Shown here: positions 61,675 through 64,000 of the stretch, one piece after another
Position numbering within the stretch: position 1 is the first letter of the stretch
How the letters are laid out: each line of letters starts with the position of its first letter
NCBI GenBank assembly: GCA_900074885.1
Contig: FJUW01000069.1
Coordinates: forward strand, 147,756-211,755
DNA from: Rhynchosporium graminicola
Taxonomy: Eukaryota > Ascomycota > Leotiomycetes > Helotiales > Ploettnerulaceae
DNA: 64,000 nucleotides
Direction: 5' to 3'
The notes under the pieces: generated by a model
What the model saw: only the letters and a program-made list of their open reading frames with translations
The model's database searches: none
What the model was told of the DNA's origin: nothing
Translations under genes and position numbers: made by a program

Positions 61675-63839
61675 CAGAGAACTTAAGAGAGAAAGCTAAT
61701 AAAGTAGAAGTAGTTAAAGAAGTAGAGCTTTAGATATAGCGTTATTACGGAGTATAATCAGGGGATTATCCTTAGTAATAAATTCTAATACTAGTAACTA
61801 TAATAGCTTATTATCCTCTAAGTAACTATAGTTATCTATTCCGTCTTCTTAGGCCTTAATCTACTAATCTAGTTTACGCGGAGGTCTAGGTTTACTTAAG
61901 TTAGTAGCGTAAAAGTCTCTAAGCTTATATAGAGTACCTATTAGGTTAGAAGCGTTATACTAAGTTAGGTCCGGGTTATAGCCTAGCTAGCTAACTTAAT
62001 ACTTTAGATTACCTCTTAAGAGCTATATAGCAAGTATATCTTATAACTCCTACTCTTCTTAAGTAGCGATAACCTCCGGGGGTAGGTTTTATAACTCCTA
62101 GCCTAGTAATAAGTCGTCCGGGTCCTTAAAGAGTAATTCGGGAGAGAATATATTATAAATAGAAGATCCTAGGAGTAAATCTAGCTTATAAGAGTATCAG
62201 ATCTTAGCTAAGACATAATATAGTCCTACTTAGAGACTAGATAGCTTCTTACTTAGCTAGTAATTCTTAAGGTTCCTTATAGAGAGAAATACCTTATCTC
62301 TAACTTCCTAGTTAATACTACGCCGTTTCGGGTCAGTTACAGCGCTTATCTTATACTAAGTAGCTAGTATATTAGCTTTTATAACCTTAATAGCGGATTT
62401 AGTATATTCAGCTAGGGATTTAGTATTAGTATAATTAAGCTTCTCTTATAGTATCGATCCGGTGAGTTACTTCTAGTCCTAGCTATTCCGTAGTAGTATA
62501 CTATATTTAAGAGTATATAGCGCTATACTAATAGAATCGTAAGGTAAGGTTACTTAGGCGCGGTCTATTATCAGTAGTAGTTCGCCCTAGTTACTCTAGT
62601 AATAATTAACGAAAGGTCTAAGGCGTTAGTTAATATACTAATTTATAATCTCTATTTATCTATTAGTTTACTAGTAGAAGGAGATAGAGAGCTTAACCTT
62701 AACTCTAATTATATAGTAAAACTCTTACTAGAAGGATAAGACTAGCTAAGCTCCTCAGTCGGATATAATTAACTCAAAGGTATATCCGAAACGATATATC
62801 TATTAGATAAATAACGTTACTATCTTATAAGTATCGATATTATAGTAGTATAGTATCGATATAGAGTCTTTCCTTAGGCGGTCGATAAATACTAATATCT
62901 TATTAAATCCTTAATTATTAAGCAAGAAGTCTTTAAAATCTATAGCTAGGTACTATATAGAGTAGCTAAGTACTAGTAATAAGTAAAGGAATCCTTACTA
63001 TTTCGTCTATTTCAGATAAGAGTACTAGTAAGAGTAGTAATTATAAGTATACTATTTTATATCCGATACAAGTCCTTTCTAGTAGTAATAAGTAGAAATC
63101 ATTTCAGTAGTCTTACGAGCGTTTAGATAAGCAGAGGAAACTTAATTATAGACTTCGCTAATTAAATAAGTATATAGCGGAATATAGCGTTATACGTATA
63201 GATAACTATTATAAAGTAGTAAACTATTATTAATAGTATAGCTATCTCCTAATATATTTCGTTCCTTAGAGAATAATTCTTAGTTAAATTAGTATAGCTT
63301 CTCGATTAAATTAAAGGAGTTACGTATAAGTTCCGGTAGCGTATTAGTCCCTAGCGATATTAAGTATATATAACTAATTTAATCGATATAATACTTAGCT
63401 AGTTCCGCGTTAATCCTAAGGTCTAGGTAATCTAAAGGTAGTAAAACCTGAGATTTATTATCTCGTTTCTATTATTCTTATATCTTTAGATCTTATTCTC
63501 TATAGCTAAGGATATTAGCTTTAGTATTATCTTTACTAAGTATATATATAATTTGAAAGTTAAATTCGGAAAGGAATTCTATCTATCTAGCTTACTTACT
63601 AGTTAGGACCTTAGTAATTATAAAGTATTCTAAGGATAAATAGTCCGTATATACGCTAGTATAGCGTTATAGAGATATAAGTTCTAGTCTCTATTTCCGG
63701 AAAGACTTAATAATAGCGTATAGCTCCTTATCGTAGATCTCCTAGTTTAGTTTATATCTATTAAGAATATAAGAGTAGAATCTAATTAGATACTACTAGT
63801 TATCTTAATATAATTAGGAGATAACTCTAGCTATTATAT
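61675..63839. repeat. 2165-base duplication, copy 2 (right of gap)
   Basis: Starts abruptly within the opposite-strand frame and continues past 63839 exactly as element C continues, while copy 1 stops at the gap. Confidence 0.93.
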
Positions 63840-64000
63840 TATTAGAAGTATTAGTTTCTAGTTTAGTCTATAATTTAGAGTCGAAATAGTATAGTTTCTA
63901 TACCGATAGTAGCTATTAACGTAAATCGTTAAAGGACTTCTTATAATTGTTAGTGAAATTCTATAGTACTATAAGCCGAGTAAGTACTAAGAGAGGTTTA

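Larger units (their letters stand above)
57689..64000 (-). mobile_element. Element F: Ty3/gypsy chromovirus of the C family, 5' end outside window
   Basis: Begins with a 268-base LTR (57689-57956) whose left end still reads TGTAACGACACAAGACTC, the least mutated copy here. The polypurine tract follows (read as CTCCCCCCC on +), then an opposite-strand frame and minus-strand pol up to the window end. It runs collinear with element C throughout. It contains an N gap with duplicated flanks. Confidence 0.88.
59450..64000 (-). pseudogene. pol relic of element F, partial
   Basis: A minus-strand chromodomain, integrase and RNase H region collinear with about 25500-27725 of element C, with RIP-type stops. 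The reverse transcriptase and gag lie beyond the window. The stretch 59353-61517 is repeated after the gap. Confidence 0.75.

Noticed and set aside
1..64000. CRISPR arrays, operons, bacterial promoters, tRNA or rRNA genes
   Set aside because: No regular short repeats with spacers and no recognisable RNA gene; spliced genes and RIP show a filamentous fungus.

Overview
The window looks like a filamentous ascomycete chromosome (Pezizomycotina; Leotiomycetes is only a guess). Host genes have short GT-AG introns. They encode a tail-anchored E2 (Ubc6 type), Sam50, a Neurospora-type copper metallothionein and a DUF7730 protein. Everything else is dominated by AT-rich transposon copies with the signature of repeat-induced point mutation (RIP): coding frames stay recognisable but are full of TAA/TAG where CAA, CAG or TGG is expected, and paired repeats differ almost only by C/T and G/A transitions.

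Layout. 1-5744: 3' part of a RIP-mutated Ty3/gypsy chromovirus on the + strand. 5745-7110: AT-rich decayed sequence with a solo LTR at 6641-6869. 7110-22614: host DNA with UBC6 (-) and SAM50 (+) in a divergent pair, a metallothionein gene (-), a DUF7730 gene (-), and long stretches with only weak or decayed coding signals. 22615-54683: one 32-kb nested stack of five transposons. 54686-55970: a short host island. 55971-64000: a decayed AT-rich stretch, a truncated Ty3 copy (G), then a second Ty3 copy (F) that runs off the window and contains an N gap.

The nested stack resolves base by base. Element A is a Tc1/mariner-like DNA transposon (TA duplication, 195-bp inverted repeats, DD34E transposase plus a convergent second gene). 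A is split by Ty3 element B (duplication ACTAG). B is split by Ty3 element C (ATAAA) and by copia element D (TTTAT). D is split inside its RNase H by Ty3-like element E (CGTAT). Removing each insert and one copy of its duplication restores continuous reading frames in A and B.

The most unusual content is in the accessory frames. A carries an unrecognised gene of about 584 codons convergent with the transposase. B and C (and F, a second copy of the C family) each carry an extra reading frame on the strand opposite gag-pol, between the chromodomain end of pol and the 3' LTR. The N gap in F is flanked by two nearly identical 2165-bp copies, which points to an assembly artefact. The host genes do not form a pathway: Ubc6 acts at the ER membrane, Sam50 in the mitochondrial outer membrane, and the metallothionein buffers copper in the cytosol.
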